NCBI RefSeq assembly: GCF_014646075.1
Contig: NZ_BMMT01000003.1
Span: 186,001-250,000, forward strand
Source: Saccharopolyspora thermophila
GTDB taxonomy: Bacteria; Actinomycetota; Actinomycetes; Mycobacteriales; Pseudonocardiaceae
Reading direction: 5' to 3'
Length of the DNA stretch: 64,000 nucleotides
A program made the position numbers and the translations under genes. The notes below the pieces were generated by a model. It ran no database searches and had not been told where the DNA came from. It worked only from the letters and a program-made list of their open reading frames with translations. This document shows positions 28,633-41,294 of the stretch, piece by piece (position 1 is the first letter of the stretch; every line of letters begins with the position of its first letter).

Positions 28633-29961
28633 TCACGCCGCCGTCCTGGGCATTTCCATCTGCACCTCGGTCCCGGAGCCCGGGGAGGTGCGCAGTTTGA
28701 CCCGCCCACCGTGCCGCTGCATGCGCCCGCGGATGGAGTCGGCGAGACCGTGCCGGTCGGCGGGCACGCTGTCCGGGTCGAAGCCAGCGCCCCGGTCCCG
28801 CACGTACACCGACACCTGGCTCGCCTCCACTTCCGCGTACACGCTGACCTCGGCGACCCCGGCGTGCTTGGCGGCGTTGACGACCGCCTCGCGGGCGGCG
28901 GCGAGCTGCGCGGACAGCCGGTCGTCGAGGTCGCAGTCGCCGACCACGACATGCTGGACCTTGATGGCGAAGGTGTCCTCCACCTCCCCGCAGATGCGGC
29001 CCAGTTCCGCGGCGAACGTGGCGGGAGCGGTGTTCTCCACCGGCGCCGCGCGCTCCGCGCCGTAGCCGTCCGGGCCGTACAACCAGTTCCGCAGCTCGCG
29101 TTCCTGGCCGCGCGCCAGCCGCCGCACCTCCCGCTCGGAGTCGGCCTGCTTCTGGATCAGCGCGAGGGTCTGCAGCACCGAGTCGTGCAGGTGCGCGGCG
29201 ATCTCGGCGCGTTCCTGGGAGCGGATGCGGTTGGCCCGCTCCACGTTGAGGTCGCGCACCAGGCGCACCCACCACGGCACCGTCAGCACCGCGACACCGA
29301 TCAGCGTGGCGATCACCGCCACCAGCGCGAACCGCACGTCCTCGATCGACGCGCTGCCGGCCACGAAGGTCGCGATGCCCACCACGACCAGCGTCGTGCC
29401 GGCGAGGACCCGCACCACGGCTGCCCGGCCGCCACCGCCGAGCAGCGCACCGGCCACCCCGGAGCGGGCGCCCTGCCGCCACCGGCGGCGCTGGGACTCG
29501 TCGGCCTCCCGCCACACCACCGCGGCCCCGACCAACGCCACCACCAGCGGGGCGGCGAACCAGAGCGGCAGCGACACCAGCGACCCCAGCGCGACCATCG
29601 CCCCGGCGCCCAGCAGGATCACGCCAAAGCCCTGCTGGCGCTCCTTGACCGAGACCGGGCTTTCCGCACCGGTGTCCTGCGGCACGAAGACCCAGAGCAG
29701 CGCGTACGCCACGACCCCCGCCCCGGCGCACACGGCGAGCACGGTGAACGCCGCGCGCACCCACAGCACCGGCAGGCCGAGGTGATCGGCCACGCCACCG
29801 GCCACCCCCGCGACCAGCCGCCCGGTGCGCCGCCGCCGCAGGTGCGCGTACGCGGGCGCCACCTCCGGTTGCCGGGCCACGGTCCGGGGTTCCGGTGCGA
29901 GGTGGGCATACGGCGCTGCGTGGGTGCGCTTGTTCCGGGCTTTCACGACTTCGATGGTCAC
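28633..29961 (-). CDS. histidine kinase with N-terminal PspC domain
   Basis: This is a 442-residue membrane kinase. The PspC domain (residues 42-95, RRRTGRLVAGVAGGVADHLGLPVLWVRAAFTVLAV) is followed by more membrane helices to about 235. The dimerisation/phosphotransfer region has the HisKA_3-type H-box with H259 in HLHDSVLQ. The HATPase domain has N in AREAVVNAAKHAG and the G box DRGAGFD. It signals to the adjacent LuxR-type regulator. A divergent PspC gene 104 bases away suggests that PspC-PspC interaction gates the sensor (inference). This layout is widespread in actinobacteria. Confidence 0.93.
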   Translation of the reverse strand: MTIEVVKARNKRTHAAPYAHLAPEPRTVARQPEVAPAYAHLRRRRTGRLVAGVAGGVADHLGLPVLWVRAAFTVLAVCAGAGVVAYALLWVFVPQDTGAESPVSVKERQQGFGVILLGAGAMVALGSLVSLPLWFAAPLVVALVGAAVVWREADESQRRRWRQGARSGVAGALLGGGGRAAVVRVLAGTTLVVVGIATFVAGSASIEDVRFALVAVIATLIGVAVLTVPWWVRLVRDLNVERANRIRSQERAEIAAHLHDSVLQTLALIQKQADSEREVRRLARGQERELRNWLYGPDGYGAERAAPVENTAPATFAAELGRICGEVEDTFAIKVQHVVVGDCDLDDRLSAQLAAAREAVVNAAKHAGVAEVSVYAEVEASQVSVYVRDRGAGFDPDSVPADRHGLADSIRGRMQRHGGRVKLRTSPGSGTEVQMEMPRTAA

Positions 29962-30065
29962 ACGGGTGCGCCAGGGGCGGCATCAGGGAGCGGCCCTGAC
30001 TTTCCGGGCCGTCTCAGGGGCGTCCCCGATGCTTCCGGCCCCCGCGGACGCCGATAGTGGGAGCC

Positions 30066-31280
30066 ATGAGCAGCGCAAAGCGATCGGGTGTCGCCGGTGT
30101 CGAGGACACCCTGCAGAACCTGTGGGAGACCCGGCCGGTGCGACCACGCGCCGGACGCAAGATCGCCGGGGTGTCCGCGGCCATCGGCCTGCGGTACGGC
30201 ATCGACCCGATCCTGGTGCGCGTCGCCTTCGTCGTCGGTGCGCTCTACGGCGGCGCCGGCCTGGTCCTGTACCTGTTGGGATGGCTGCTGCTGCCGAAGG
30301 AGGGCGACCCGATGCCGGGGTCGGCGCAGCCGACGCGGCAACCAACGGGGACCGCGATGGCCGTGCTACTCGTGCTGCTGCTGATTCCCAGCGTGTTCTG
30401 GTTGACGAGCTCTCGCGCGATCATCGGTCTGGCGCTGGGCCTGGGTGCGCTCTACCTGCTGCACCGCAACTACGGCGACCGCACCGCGCCCCCGGCGCCC
30501 ACCCCGGGGCCCACCTCGGCGCCGGTCGTCCAGCAGGACGCCAACACCTGGGTCTACCCGGGCACCACCTCCGCCGCGGAGGCGCCCCGCCAGACCCCGC
30601 CGTCCTGGGACCCGCTGGGCGTCGCACCGTTCGCCTGGGACCTGCCCGAACCGAGCGAGCCCGAGGAGGAACCCGCCCCGCGGCGACCGCGCCGGCGGTG
30701 GATCACCTTCGTGACGCTCGGCGTGGCGGCGTTCGCCGCCGGCCTGGCTTCGGTGCTGGGCGCGCCGCTGGAGGTGTCGCTGGCCATCGCGCTGGCCGTG
30801 CTGGGCGCGGGCATGGTCGTCGGTGCGTTCACCCGCGGCGGTCGCGGGTTGATCGGTGCCGCGATCCCGGTCGGGGCGCTGGCGGTGGTGCTCGCGGTGC
30901 TGCCGGGCACCGGGTTCACCGGCGACTTTGGCGACGACGAGGTGCGGGCCGCGGCGCCGCACGAGGTCGCGCCGCACTACCAGCGATCGGCCGGTTCCAT
31001 CACGCTGGACCTGCGAGATCTGCGGATCGCCGACGGCCAGGAGGTGCGCACCGGGGCCACCGTGGGCATCGGTGCGATCCTCGTCCACGTCCCGTCCGAT
31101 GTGGACATCACCGCGCGCTGCGCGGCGGAGTTGGGGTCCGTGCACTGCCTGTCCGACTCGGCCGAGGGCCGCTCGGTCGAGCGGTCCGTCGTCGACCAGG
31201 GCGACAACGGCCCTGGTGGGGGCCACATCGTGCTCGACCTGACGGTCGGCACCGGAGACGTGGAGGTCGTCCGTGACTGA
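30066..31280 (+). CDS. PspC-domain membrane protein with LiaF/toastrack-like C-terminus
   Basis: This is a 404-residue protein. The N-terminal PspC domain (about 18-85) matches that of the divergent kinase (RKIAGVSAAIGLRYGIDPILVRVAFVVGALYGGAGLVLYLLGWLLLP). It continues with a helix pair, a Pro-rich cytoplasmic linker (140-215), four more hydrophobic segments and a beta-rich external C-terminus (about 305-404, ending TLDLRDLRIADG...VEVVRD) like the toastrack/LiaF domain. The likely role is an accessory sensor or inhibitor for the kinase. The ATG at 30066 is preferred over the GTG at 30057 because GGGAG lies directly before it. Overlaps the next gene by 8 bases. Confidence 0.85.
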   Translation: MSSAKRSGVAGVEDTLQNLWETRPVRPRAGRKIAGVSAAIGLRYGIDPILVRVAFVVGALYGGAGLVLYLLGWLLLPKEGDPMPGSAQPTRQPTGTAMAVLLVLLLIPSVFWLTSSRAIIGLALGLGALYLLHRNYGDRTAPPAPTPGPTSAPVVQQDANTWVYPGTTSAAEAPRQTPPSWDPLGVAPFAWDLPEPSEPEEEPAPRRPRRRWITFVTLGVAAFAAGLASVLGAPLEVSLAIALAVLGAGMVVGAFTRGGRGLIGAAIPVGALAVVLAVLPGTGFTGDFGDDEVRAAAPHEVAPHYQRSAGSITLDLRDLRIADGQEVRTGATVGIGAILVHVPSDVDITARCAAELGSVHCLSDSAEGRSVERSVVDQGDNGPGGGHIVLDLTVGTGDVEVVRD

Positions 31281-31470
31281 GCCGAACCGCCGCCCGGACC
31301 GCGATGGCCCCGACATGGTCACGCTGGTGGCCGGGCTGCTCTCGCTGGCCACCGCCGGATACGTGCTGTTCGGCGGCGGTGGCCAGCTGCGGTGGGTGCT
31401 GGCCGTCGCCGCCGTCGCGGTGGGCGTTGTCATGCTGGTCGCCTCGCTGCGGCCCCGCCGGGACGGGTGA
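31273..31470 (+). CDS. small two-helix membrane protein of the PspC locus
   Basis: This is a 65-residue protein: polar N-terminus (VTEPNRRPDRDGPD), then two hydrophobic helices (VTLVAGLLSLATAGYVLFG and LRWVLAVAAVAVGVVMLVASL) and a basic tail RPRRDG. The GTG start overlaps the end of the PspC gene, so translation is probably coupled. Similar tiny membrane proteins accompany PspC genes in related bacteria; function unknown. Confidence 0.75.
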   Translation: MTEPNRRPDRDGPDMVTLVAGLLSLATAGYVLFGGGGQLRWVLAVAAVAVGVVMLVASLRPRRDG

Positions 31471-31570
31471 GTCGGCGGGTTTCCGCCAAACCGGACCGCT
31501 GGGGGCCGGGTCCCAGCATACTCGGCGGCGTCCGGAACGGGGGGCACGCCCATCACGACGAAGGAGCGTT

Positions 31571-32461
31571 ATGGCCCCCCGAAGCCTGCTCGCGGCTGGT
31601 GCCGCACTCGCCCTGTTGATCCCGACCCCGCTGCTCGAAGCCGACGCCGCGCCACGCGCCGAGATCTTCTTCGACGACTTCTCCGGCACCGAGCTCGACC
31701 GTTCGAAGTGGACGGTCGAGGTGACCGGGGAGAACTTCGGCACCGTCAACCAGGAGCAGCAGGCGTACGTCGACTCCCCCGAGACGATCTACATCGACCA
31801 TGACCCGAACACCGGGGCGAGCAACGGCGCGCTGGTGCTGCATCCCCGCTACCGGCCCGGTTTCCGGGCCCCGGACGGGCAGACGTACGACTTCGTCTCC
31901 GGCCGGGTCAAGACGCAGGACAAGGTCGAGTTCACCTACGGCAGCTACTCGGCGCGGCTGAAGCTCCCGGAGAACGCCACCGGCACCGGGTTGTGGCCGG
32001 CGTGGTGGTCGCTGGGCACGAACATCGACGCGGGCAAGCCGTGGCCGCAGTGCGGCGAGGTGGACGTGATGGAGCACGTCGGCGAGCCGTGGACGAGCGT
32101 GGCGATGCACGGACCGGAGTACCACGGCAACACGCCGATCGCCGCGCGGCAGAACTTCGAGGGCAAGAACCCGGCCGACTGGCACGTCTACCGGGTGAAC
32201 TGGACGCCGGGGGACTTCACGTTCTTCGTCGACGACACCCAGGTCTACCGCATCACCAGGCAGGAGATGCAGAACAACGGCTGGACCTGGGTGTTCGACG
32301 ACCCGCAGTTCATGATCCTGAACTTCGCTCTCGGCGGCACCTACCCGAACGGCGTCAACGGCGTCACGGAGCCGTACTTCGGTCTCCCGCAGTCCACGGT
32401 GGACAAGGTGGCCGTGGGCAACGTCCGGTACCTCATCGACTGGGTCCGCGTCGAGCAGTGA
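31571..32461 (+). CDS. secreted glycoside hydrolase family 16 (beta-glucanase type)
   Basis: This 296-residue protein has a Sec signal peptide (residues 1-27, ending EADAAP). The GH16 jelly-roll catalytic domain follows directly. The catalytic signature E163-x-D165-x-x-E168 is in GEVDVMEHVG, with supporting motifs FDDFSGTELD at the start and WPAWWSLG, WHVYRVNWTPGDFTFFVDD and the C-terminal YLIDWVRVEQ. Such enzymes cleave beta-1,3 or mixed beta-glucans outside the cell. The ATG at 31571 follows AAGGAGCGTT. No carbohydrate-binding module is attached and the gene stands alone, followed by a strong terminator. Confidence 0.93.
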   Translation: MAPRSLLAAGAALALLIPTPLLEADAAPRAEIFFDDFSGTELDRSKWTVEVTGENFGTVNQEQQAYVDSPETIYIDHDPNTGASNGALVLHPRYRPGFRAPDGQTYDFVSGRVKTQDKVEFTYGSYSARLKLPENATGTGLWPAWWSLGTNIDAGKPWPQCGEVDVMEHVGEPWTSVAMHGPEYHGNTPIAARQNFEGKNPADWHVYRVNWTPGDFTFFVDDTQVYRITRQEMQNNGWTWVFDDPQFMILNFALGGTYPNGVNGVTEPYFGLPQSTVDKVAVGNVRYLIDWVRVEQ

Positions 32462-32480
32462 CCCCCATCCGGTGACGAAG

Positions 32481-32513
32481 GCGGCCTGCGCCGAGCAACT
32501 CGGTGCAGGCCGC
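32481..32513. terminator. bidirectional terminator between GH16 and guaA
   Basis: A long stem (GCGGCCTGC and CCGAG pairing with CTCGG and GCAGGCCGC, one mismatch, loop CAA) between the convergent genes, 19 bases after the GH16 stop. Confidence 0.8.
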
Positions 32514-32536
32514 TTCTCGCCCCGGTCAGCCGGGGG

Positions 32537-34123
32537 TCACTCCCACTCGATGGTGCCCGGCGGCTTGGACGTGACGTCGAGGGTCACGCGGTTGACGTCG
32601 GCCACCTCGTTGGTGATGCGGGTGGAGATCCGCTCCAGCACGTCGTACGGCAGACGGCTCCAGTCGGCCGTCATCGCATCCTCGCTCGACACCGGGCGCA
32701 GCACCACCGGGTGCCCGTAGGTGCGGCCGTCGCCCTGCACGCCCACCGAGCGGACGTCGGCCAGCAGCACCACCGGGCACTGCCAGATGTCGCGGTCCAG
32801 TCCCGCCGCGGTCAGCTCCTCGCGAGCGATCGCGTCGGCCGCGCGCAGCGTCGCCAGCCGCTCCGCGGTCACCTCGCCGATGATCCGGATGCCCAGCCCC
32901 GGACCCGGGAACGGCTGCCGGTGCACGATCGTCTCGGGCAGGCCCAGTTCCAGGCCGACCCGGCGCACCTCGTCCTTGAACAGCGCGCGCAGCGGCTCCA
33001 CCAGCTCGAACTGCAGATCCTCCGGCAGGCCGCCCACGTTGTGGTGGCTTTTGATGTTCGCCGCGCCCGAGCCGCCGCCGGACTCCACCACGTCCGGGTA
33101 CAGCGTGCCCTGCACCAGGAAGTCGATCTGCTCGCCGGCCTCGCCCGCCTCGGCCTGCAGGTCGCGGGCGGCCTGCTCGAAGACGCGGATGAACTCCCGG
33201 CCGATGATCTTGCGCTTCTCCTCCGGGTCGGTCACCCCGGCCAGCGCGCCGAGGAACCGGTCCGTCGCGTCGACGGTGACCAGCCGGACGCCGGTGGCGG
33301 CGACGAAGTCCCGCTCGACCTGGGCGCGCTCCCCGGAGCGCAGCAGGCCGTGGTCGACGAACACGCAGGTCAGCCGGTCACCGATGGCGCGGTGCACGAG
33401 GGCCGCGGCGACCGCGGAGTCCACCCCGCCGGACAGCCCGCAGATCGCCCGCCGGTCGCCAACCTGCTCGCGGATCGCGGCGACCGTCTCGTCCACGATC
33501 GACGAGGTCGTCCACTGCGGGCGAACCCCGGCGATCTCGTGCAGGAACCGGCGCAGCACCTCCTGCCCGTGCGGCGAGTGCGCCACCTCGGGGTGGTACT
33601 GCACGCCCGCCAGCCGCTTCTCGACGTTCTCGAACGCCGCGACCGGGGTGTCCTTGGTGCCGGCGGTGACGGTGAAGCCCTCCGGGGCCTTGCTCACCGA
33701 GTCGCCGTGGCTCATCCACACCGGGTGGTGGGCGGGCAGCTCGGCGTGCAGCATGCCGCCGTCGCCGGTCACGGCCAGTTCGGTGCGGCCGTACTCGCGG
33801 GTGCCCGTGTGCTCCACCGTGCCGCCGAGCGCGGAGGTCATGGCCTGGAAGCCGTAGCAGATGCCGAACACCGGCACGCCGCTGTCGAACAGCGCCGGGT
33901 CCACCTGGGGCGCGCCGTCGGCGTAGACGCTGGACGGGCCGCCGGAGAGCACCACCGCGGCCGGGTTGCGGCGGAGGATCTCCGCGACCGGGGTGTCGTG
34001 CGGGATGACCTCGGAGTAGACCTGCGCCTCCCGAACCCGCCGCGCGATCAGCTGCGCGTACTGGGCGCCGTAGTCGACAACGAGAACAGGCCCCTGGGCG
34101 CTGTTGCTTGCGGAACCGGACAC
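32537..34123 (-). CDS. guaA: GMP synthase (glutamine-hydrolysing)
   Basis: This 528-residue bifunctional enzyme aminates XMP to GMP using glutamine and ATP. The class I glutamine amidotransferase domain (10-200) has the nucleophile C89 in GICYG and the His/Glu pair in [11 protein letters not shown]. The ATP-pyrophosphatase domain has the P-loop [14 protein letters not shown], and the dimerisation domain ends with the family C-terminus KPPGTIEWE. The GTG at 34123 has AGGAGG at 8 bases; an ATG further up at 34189 is not needed. It is in the conserved guaA - choD - guaB3 - guaB neighbourhood. Confidence 0.98.
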   Translation of the reverse strand: MSGSASNSAQGPVLVVDYGAQYAQLIARRVREAQVYSEVIPHDTPVAEILRRNPAAVVLSGGPSSVYADGAPQVDPALFDSGVPVFGICYGFQAMTSALGGTVEHTGTREYGRTELAVTGDGGMLHAELPAHHPVWMSHGDSVSKAPEGFTVTAGTKDTPVAAFENVEKRLAGVQYHPEVAHSPHGQEVLRRFLHEIAGVRPQWTTSSIVDETVAAIREQVGDRRAICGLSGGVDSAVAAALVHRAIGDRLTCVFVDHGLLRSGERAQVERDFVAATGVRLVTVDATDRFLGALAGVTDPEEKRKIIGREFIRVFEQAARDLQAEAGEAGEQIDFLVQGTLYPDVVESGGGSGAANIKSHHNVGGLPEDLQFELVEPLRALFKDEVRRVGLELGLPETIVHRQPFPGPGLGIRIIGEVTAERLATLRAADAIAREELTAAGLDRDIWQCPVVLLADVRSVGVQGDGRTYGHPVVLRPVSSEDAMTADWSRLPYDVLERISTRITNEVADVNRVTLDVTSKPPGTIEWE

Positions 34124-34223
34124 GTCGTCGAGACCTCCTAGGGTGGAACCGGTGCGCTGCGGCTCATTCTCCCAGGTAACCGACACCACAGCGGCGGCGA
34201 CCCCGTTCGTGCTGCGGGCGCCT

Positions 34224-35936
34224 TCAGACCAGGGGCAGGCGCAGGGCCGCAGGAGCCGTTGCGGGGACCGCCGGGGACTTCGGGGCCACCGGGGCCACCC
34301 GGCGGTAGCCCTCTCCCTGCGGCGGGCGCGGGTCCTGCTCGCCCTTGTTCGGCCACATCGAGAAGGCCCGCTCGGCCTGCGCGGTGATCGTCAGCGACGG
34401 GTTGACGCCCAGGTTCGCGCTGACCGCCGATCCGTCCACGATGGACATCGTCGGGTAGCCGAAGGCGCGGTGGTACGGGTCGATCACGCCGCGCTCGGGG
34501 CTGTCGCCGATCGGGCAGCCGCCGAGGAAGTGGGCGGTCATCGGGATGTCGAACAGCTCACCCCAGCTGCCCCCGGCGATGCCGCCGATCTGCTCGGCGA
34601 CCAGCTCGTTCGCCCGCTCCCCGGCCCGGATGTAGGTGGGATTCGGCGCCCCGTGGCCCTGCTCGGAGGTCAACCGCCAGCGGCCGAAGCGCTTGCGCAA
34701 CCGCGTGGTCAGCGAGTTGTCGAGGCTCTGCATGACCAGCAGGATCACCGTGCGCTCGCTCCACCGACGCACCGAGAGCAGGCGCAGCGCGGTGATCGGG
34801 TGCCGGAGCACGTACTGCCACCACTGCCGCCACCGCGACTCCTCGACGCCGCCCCTGGTCGCCAGGGTCTGCAGGAGTCCCATCGCGTTGGCGCCCCTGG
34901 TGTAGCGCACCGGCTCGATGTGCGTGTCGGCGTCGGGGTGGAACGACGAGGTGATCGCCACGCCGCGGGAGAAGTCCCGCTCGGGGTCGGCCTTGCGGAT
35001 CTGGGCGCCGATGATCGCCTCGGAGTTGGTGCGGGTGAGCCTGCCCAGGCGCGGCGAAAGCCACGGCAGGTCGCCGCGTGCCCGGCAGCGGTGCAGCAGG
35101 TTCTGCGTGCCCCACGTCCCGGCCGCCACCACGACCTGGTCGGCGCGGAAGATCCGCGGCCGCCGGTTCAGCTTCGCGCCGGTGCGCACGGTCGCGATGC
35201 GCCAGCGGCCGTCGCGGCCCGGTGCGAGCCGGGTCACGGTGGTCAGCGGGAACACCTGCGCGCCCCCGGCCTCGGCCAGGTACAGGTAGTTCTTCACCAG
35301 GGTGTTCTTGGCGCCGACCCGGCAGCCGGTCATGCACGCCCCGCACTCGGTGCACCCGGTGCGGGCCGGCCCGGCGCCGCCGAAGAACGGGTCGGCGGTG
35401 GTCCGGCCCGGCTCGCCGAAGTACACGCCGACCGGCGTGGTGTGGAAGGTGTCGGCGACACCCATCTGCGCGGCGACCTGCTTCATCACCACGTCCGCCG
35501 GGGTTTCGCTCGGGTTGTCCACGACGCCGAGCATCCTGGTCGCCTGGTCGTAGTACGGGGCGAGCTCGGCTTCCCAGTCGGTGATGTGCGCCCACTGCGG
35601 ATCGCGGTAGAACGGCTTGAGCGGCCGGTACAGGGTGTTGGCGTAGTTCAGCGAACCGCCGCCCACCCCGGCACCGGCCAGGATCAGGCAGTTGCGCAGC
35701 AGGTGGATCCGTTGGATGCCGTAGCAGCCGAGCTGCGGCGCCCACAGGAACTTCCGCAGGTCCCAGGACGTCTTCGGCAGTTCGTCGTCGGTGAACCGCC
35801 GACCGGCCTCCAGCACCGCGACGCGGTAGCCCTTCTCCGTCAACCGGAGCGCGGCCACGCTGCCGCCGAAACCGGAACCGATCACGACCACGTCGAAGTC
35901 GGTGTTGTCCTCGTGCGCCCCGTCGCGTCCCGCCAT
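34224..35936 (-). CDS. choD: GMC oxidoreductase, cholesterol-oxidase-like
   Basis: This is a 570-residue FAD enzyme. The dinucleotide fold [30 protein letters not shown] is at residues 16-45. [15 protein letters not shown] is the GMC flavin signature, and a Cys-rich insert [18 protein letters not shown] near residue 190 is characteristic of this branch. The C-terminal GMC domain ends [25 protein letters not shown]. It matches the ChoD family encoded beside guaA/guaB3 in mycobacteria; despite the name, cholesterol oxidation by this branch is not well proven. The tail after the domain (about 45 residues, Pro-rich) is extra. It lies between guaA and guaB3 on the same strand. Confidence 0.9.
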   Translation of the reverse strand: MAGRDGAHEDNTDFDVVVIGSGFGGSVAALRLTEKGYRVAVLEAGRRFTDDELPKTSWDLRKFLWAPQLGCYGIQRIHLLRNCLILAGAGVGGGSLNYANTLYRPLKPFYRDPQWAHITDWEAELAPYYDQATRMLGVVDNPSETPADVVMKQVAAQMGVADTFHTTPVGVYFGEPGRTTADPFFGGAGPARTGCTECGACMTGCRVGAKNTLVKNYLYLAEAGGAQVFPLTTVTRLAPGRDGRWRIATVRTGAKLNRRPRIFRADQVVVAAGTWGTQNLLHRCRARGDLPWLSPRLGRLTRTNSEAIIGAQIRKADPERDFSRGVAITSSFHPDADTHIEPVRYTRGANAMGLLQTLATRGGVEESRWRQWWQYVLRHPITALRLLSVRRWSERTVILLVMQSLDNSLTTRLRKRFGRWRLTSEQGHGAPNPTYIRAGERANELVAEQIGGIAGGSWGELFDIPMTAHFLGGCPIGDSPERGVIDPYHRAFGYPTMSIVDGSAVSANLGVNPSLTITAQAERAFSMWPNKGEQDPRPPQGEGYRRVAPVAPKSPAVPATAPAALRLPLV

Positions 35937-36046
35937 GCGCGACAGACTAGACGTAACTACTCACCAGTAGCCAGCGCCGGACGTGCGAAATCTCGCGGAA
36001 CGCGAAGCGGGGCCTGGTCCGGTGTCCCAGGCAGGAGCCCCGGCGA

Positions 36047-37177
36047 TCAACCGCGGAGCATGAGGCCGACCTTCTGGAACTCCTTGAGGTCGCGGTAGCC
36101 GGTCTTGGCCATCGCGCGGCGCAGGCCACCGAAGAGGTTCAGCGTGCCGTACGGGTCGCTGCTCGGGCCGAACAGCAGCGTCTCCAGGTCCGCGCCGGAA
36201 CCGGCGAAGCCGACGATCTCGCTGCGCGGCAGACTCGGGTGCGCCGCGGCCGAGGTCCAGTAGTAACCCTGCGCCGGGGACTCCGACGACTCGGTCAGCG
36301 CCTCGCCCAGCATCACCGCGTCCGCGCCGCAGGCGATCGCCTTGGCGATGTCACCGGAGTACGACAGCGCCCCGTCGGCGATCACGTGCACGTACCGGCC
36401 GCCGGTCTCGTCCAGGTAGTCGCGGCGCGCCGCAGCGGCGTCGGCGATCGCGGTGGCCATCGGCACGCCGATGCCCAGCACCTGGGTCGTGGTGGTCGCG
36501 CGGGACTGGCCGAAGCCCACGATCACCCCGGCCGCGCCGGTGCGCATCAGGTGCATCGCGGTGCGGTAGTCGCCCACCCCACCGGCGATGACCGGCACGT
36601 CCAGCTCGGCGATGAACCGCTTGAGGTTCAGCGGCTCGCCGTCGCGCGCCACATGCTCCGCCGAGATGATCGTGCCCTGCACCACCAGCAGCTCGACCCC
36701 GGCCGCGAGCAGGTCGGGGGTGAGCTCCTCGGCGTGCTGCGGGCTGACCCGCGCCGCCACGGTGACGCCGGAGTCCTTGATCTGGCGGAGCGCGGCGGTG
36801 AGCAGGTCGAGGCGGATCGGCTCGGCGTGCAGCTCCTGCAGCAGGCGGATCGCCGCCTCCGGGTCACTGCTCTCCTCGGCGGCCCGCACCACCTCGAACA
36901 GCTTCTCCTCGACGTTCTCGTGCCGCGCCCACAGGCCCTCTGCGTTAAGCACGCCCAGACCGCCGAGCTCGCCGATGCGGATCGCGGTGGCCGGCGAGAC
37001 GACCGCGTCGGTGGGGTGCGTGACCAGCGGGATGTCGAACCGGTACGCGTCGATCTGCCACGCCAGGGACACGTCCTTGGAGGACCTGGTCCGCCGGGAC
37101 GGGACGATCTCCACGTCGTCCAAGTCGTAGCCGCGCATGGCCGTCCGGCCCATGCCGATCTCCACCTGATCCCGCAC
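36047..37177 (-). CDS. guaB3: GuaB3 family IMP dehydrogenase-related protein
   Basis: This is a 376-residue (beta/alpha)8 protein of the IMPDH/GMPR family without CBS domains. It begins VRDQVEIGMGRTAMRGYDLDDVEIVPSRRTRSSKDV, the GuaB3 signature. At the place of the catalytic-loop Cys of IMPDH the sequence is GFGQSRATTTTQ (221-231), with no Cys; this is also so, as I recall, in the mycobacterial GuaB3. The reaction is therefore uncertain: IMPDH activity is unlikely and a GMP-reductase-like role has been proposed for other GuaB3 proteins. The GTG at 37177 has AGGAAGGA upstream. It follows guaB by 231 bases, with an inverted repeat between. Confidence 0.93.
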   Translation of the reverse strand: MRDQVEIGMGRTAMRGYDLDDVEIVPSRRTRSSKDVSLAWQIDAYRFDIPLVTHPTDAVVSPATAIRIGELGGLGVLNAEGLWARHENVEEKLFEVVRAAEESSDPEAAIRLLQELHAEPIRLDLLTAALRQIKDSGVTVAARVSPQHAEELTPDLLAAGVELLVVQGTIISAEHVARDGEPLNLKRFIAELDVPVIAGGVGDYRTAMHLMRTGAAGVIVGFGQSRATTTTQVLGIGVPMATAIADAAAARRDYLDETGGRYVHVIADGALSYSGDIAKAIACGADAVMLGEALTESSESPAQGYYWTSAAAHPSLPRSEIVGFAGSGADLETLLFGPSSDPYGTLNLFGGLRRAMAKTGYRDLKEFQKVGLMLRG

Positions 37178-37335
37178 GTCAGTCCTTCCTCGCGGCCCCG
37201 ATGTCCAACGAGACATTCTCTCTGCGGCATCCGGGTGACCTGCAACGGGGGCATGCCTCGCTGCGGGTCACCGGACCGTCACGGCGGGTCAGAACACCGG
37301 GAGGGACGGACATCCCCCGCACGCCGGGATGAGAT

Positions 37336-37360
37336 TTCCCAGTTCTACCTGAAGTGGGAA
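37336..37360. promoter_or_regulatory. long inverted repeat between guaB and guaB3
   Basis: TTCCCAGTTC-TACCT-GAAGTGGGAA: 10-base arms with a single mismatch and a 5-base centre, 159 bases upstream of guaB3 and 49 past the guaB stop. It could be a protein operator for guaB3 or a weak hairpin; it lacks the GC-rich arms of the terminators in this window. Confidence 0.5.
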
Positions 37361-37408
37361 CCGACACGCCCGGGCGCGGCGCGGGCGCGCGGCCCTCCCG
37401 GTGACGCC

Positions 37409-40721
<3,313 letters not shown>

Positions 40722-41294
40722 TCAGACCACCTCCTCCGCGGACAGCGTCTTTCGCAGCCGGGCCAGCGCGCGGTGCTGGGCAACGCGCACAGCGCCCGGC
40801 GTCGAACCGACCGCTTCGGCGGTTTCCTCCGCGGACAAGCCGACGACGACCCGGAGCAGCAGGATCTCCCGCTGCTTGGCCGGGAGGACGCGAAGCAGTT
40901 GCGCCATCCTGCCCGAAAGCTCACCCTGCATCGCCCGCTGCTCCGGTCCGGCATCCGACTCCGGTGTGTCCGGAACATCCGCCACCGGTTCGGAGCGGTT
41001 GCGGGCCAACGCACGGTGCGCATCAGCCACCTTGTGGGCGGCGATGCCGTACACGAACGCCAGGAACGGACGACCCTGGTCCTTGTAGGTGGGCAGCGCG
41101 GTCAGCACCGCCAGGCACACTTCCTGGGCCACGTCGTCCGCTGACGCGAACGACCTTTCGTTTCGTCCGACTCTGGCGCGGCAGTACCGCACCACCAGAG
41201 GACGGATTTCGGCCAGCAAGCGCTCGATCGACTGACGATCGCCGTCGACGGCGGCGCTTACAAGAGCGTCCAGCCCGTCCCCCACGTTGGTCAT
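40722..41294 (-). CDS. sigD: ECF RNA polymerase sigma factor SigD
   Basis: This is a 190-residue ECF sigma factor. Region 2 spans about 25-95 (LLAEIRPLVVRYCRARVGRN... SADDVAQEVCLAVLTALPTYKDQGRPFLAFVYGIAAHKVADAHRA). Region 4 spans about 125-185 (MAQLLRVLPAKQREILLLRVVVGLSAEETAEAVGSTPGAVRVAQHRALARLRKTL). The start MTNVGDGLDALVSAAVDGDR at 41294 fits the family; the frame extends further up. Directly followed by its anti-sigma gene. In mycobacteria SigD acts in stationary phase and ribosomal/chaperone gene control. Confidence 0.95.
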   Translation of the reverse strand: MTNVGDGLDALVSAAVDGDRQSIERLLAEIRPLVVRYCRARVGRNERSFASADDVAQEVCLAVLTALPTYKDQGRPFLAFVYGIAAHKVADAHRALARNRSEPVADVPDTPESDAGPEQRAMQGELSGRMAQLLRVLPAKQREILLLRVVVGLSAEETAEAVGSTPGAVRVAQHRALARLRKTLSAEEVV

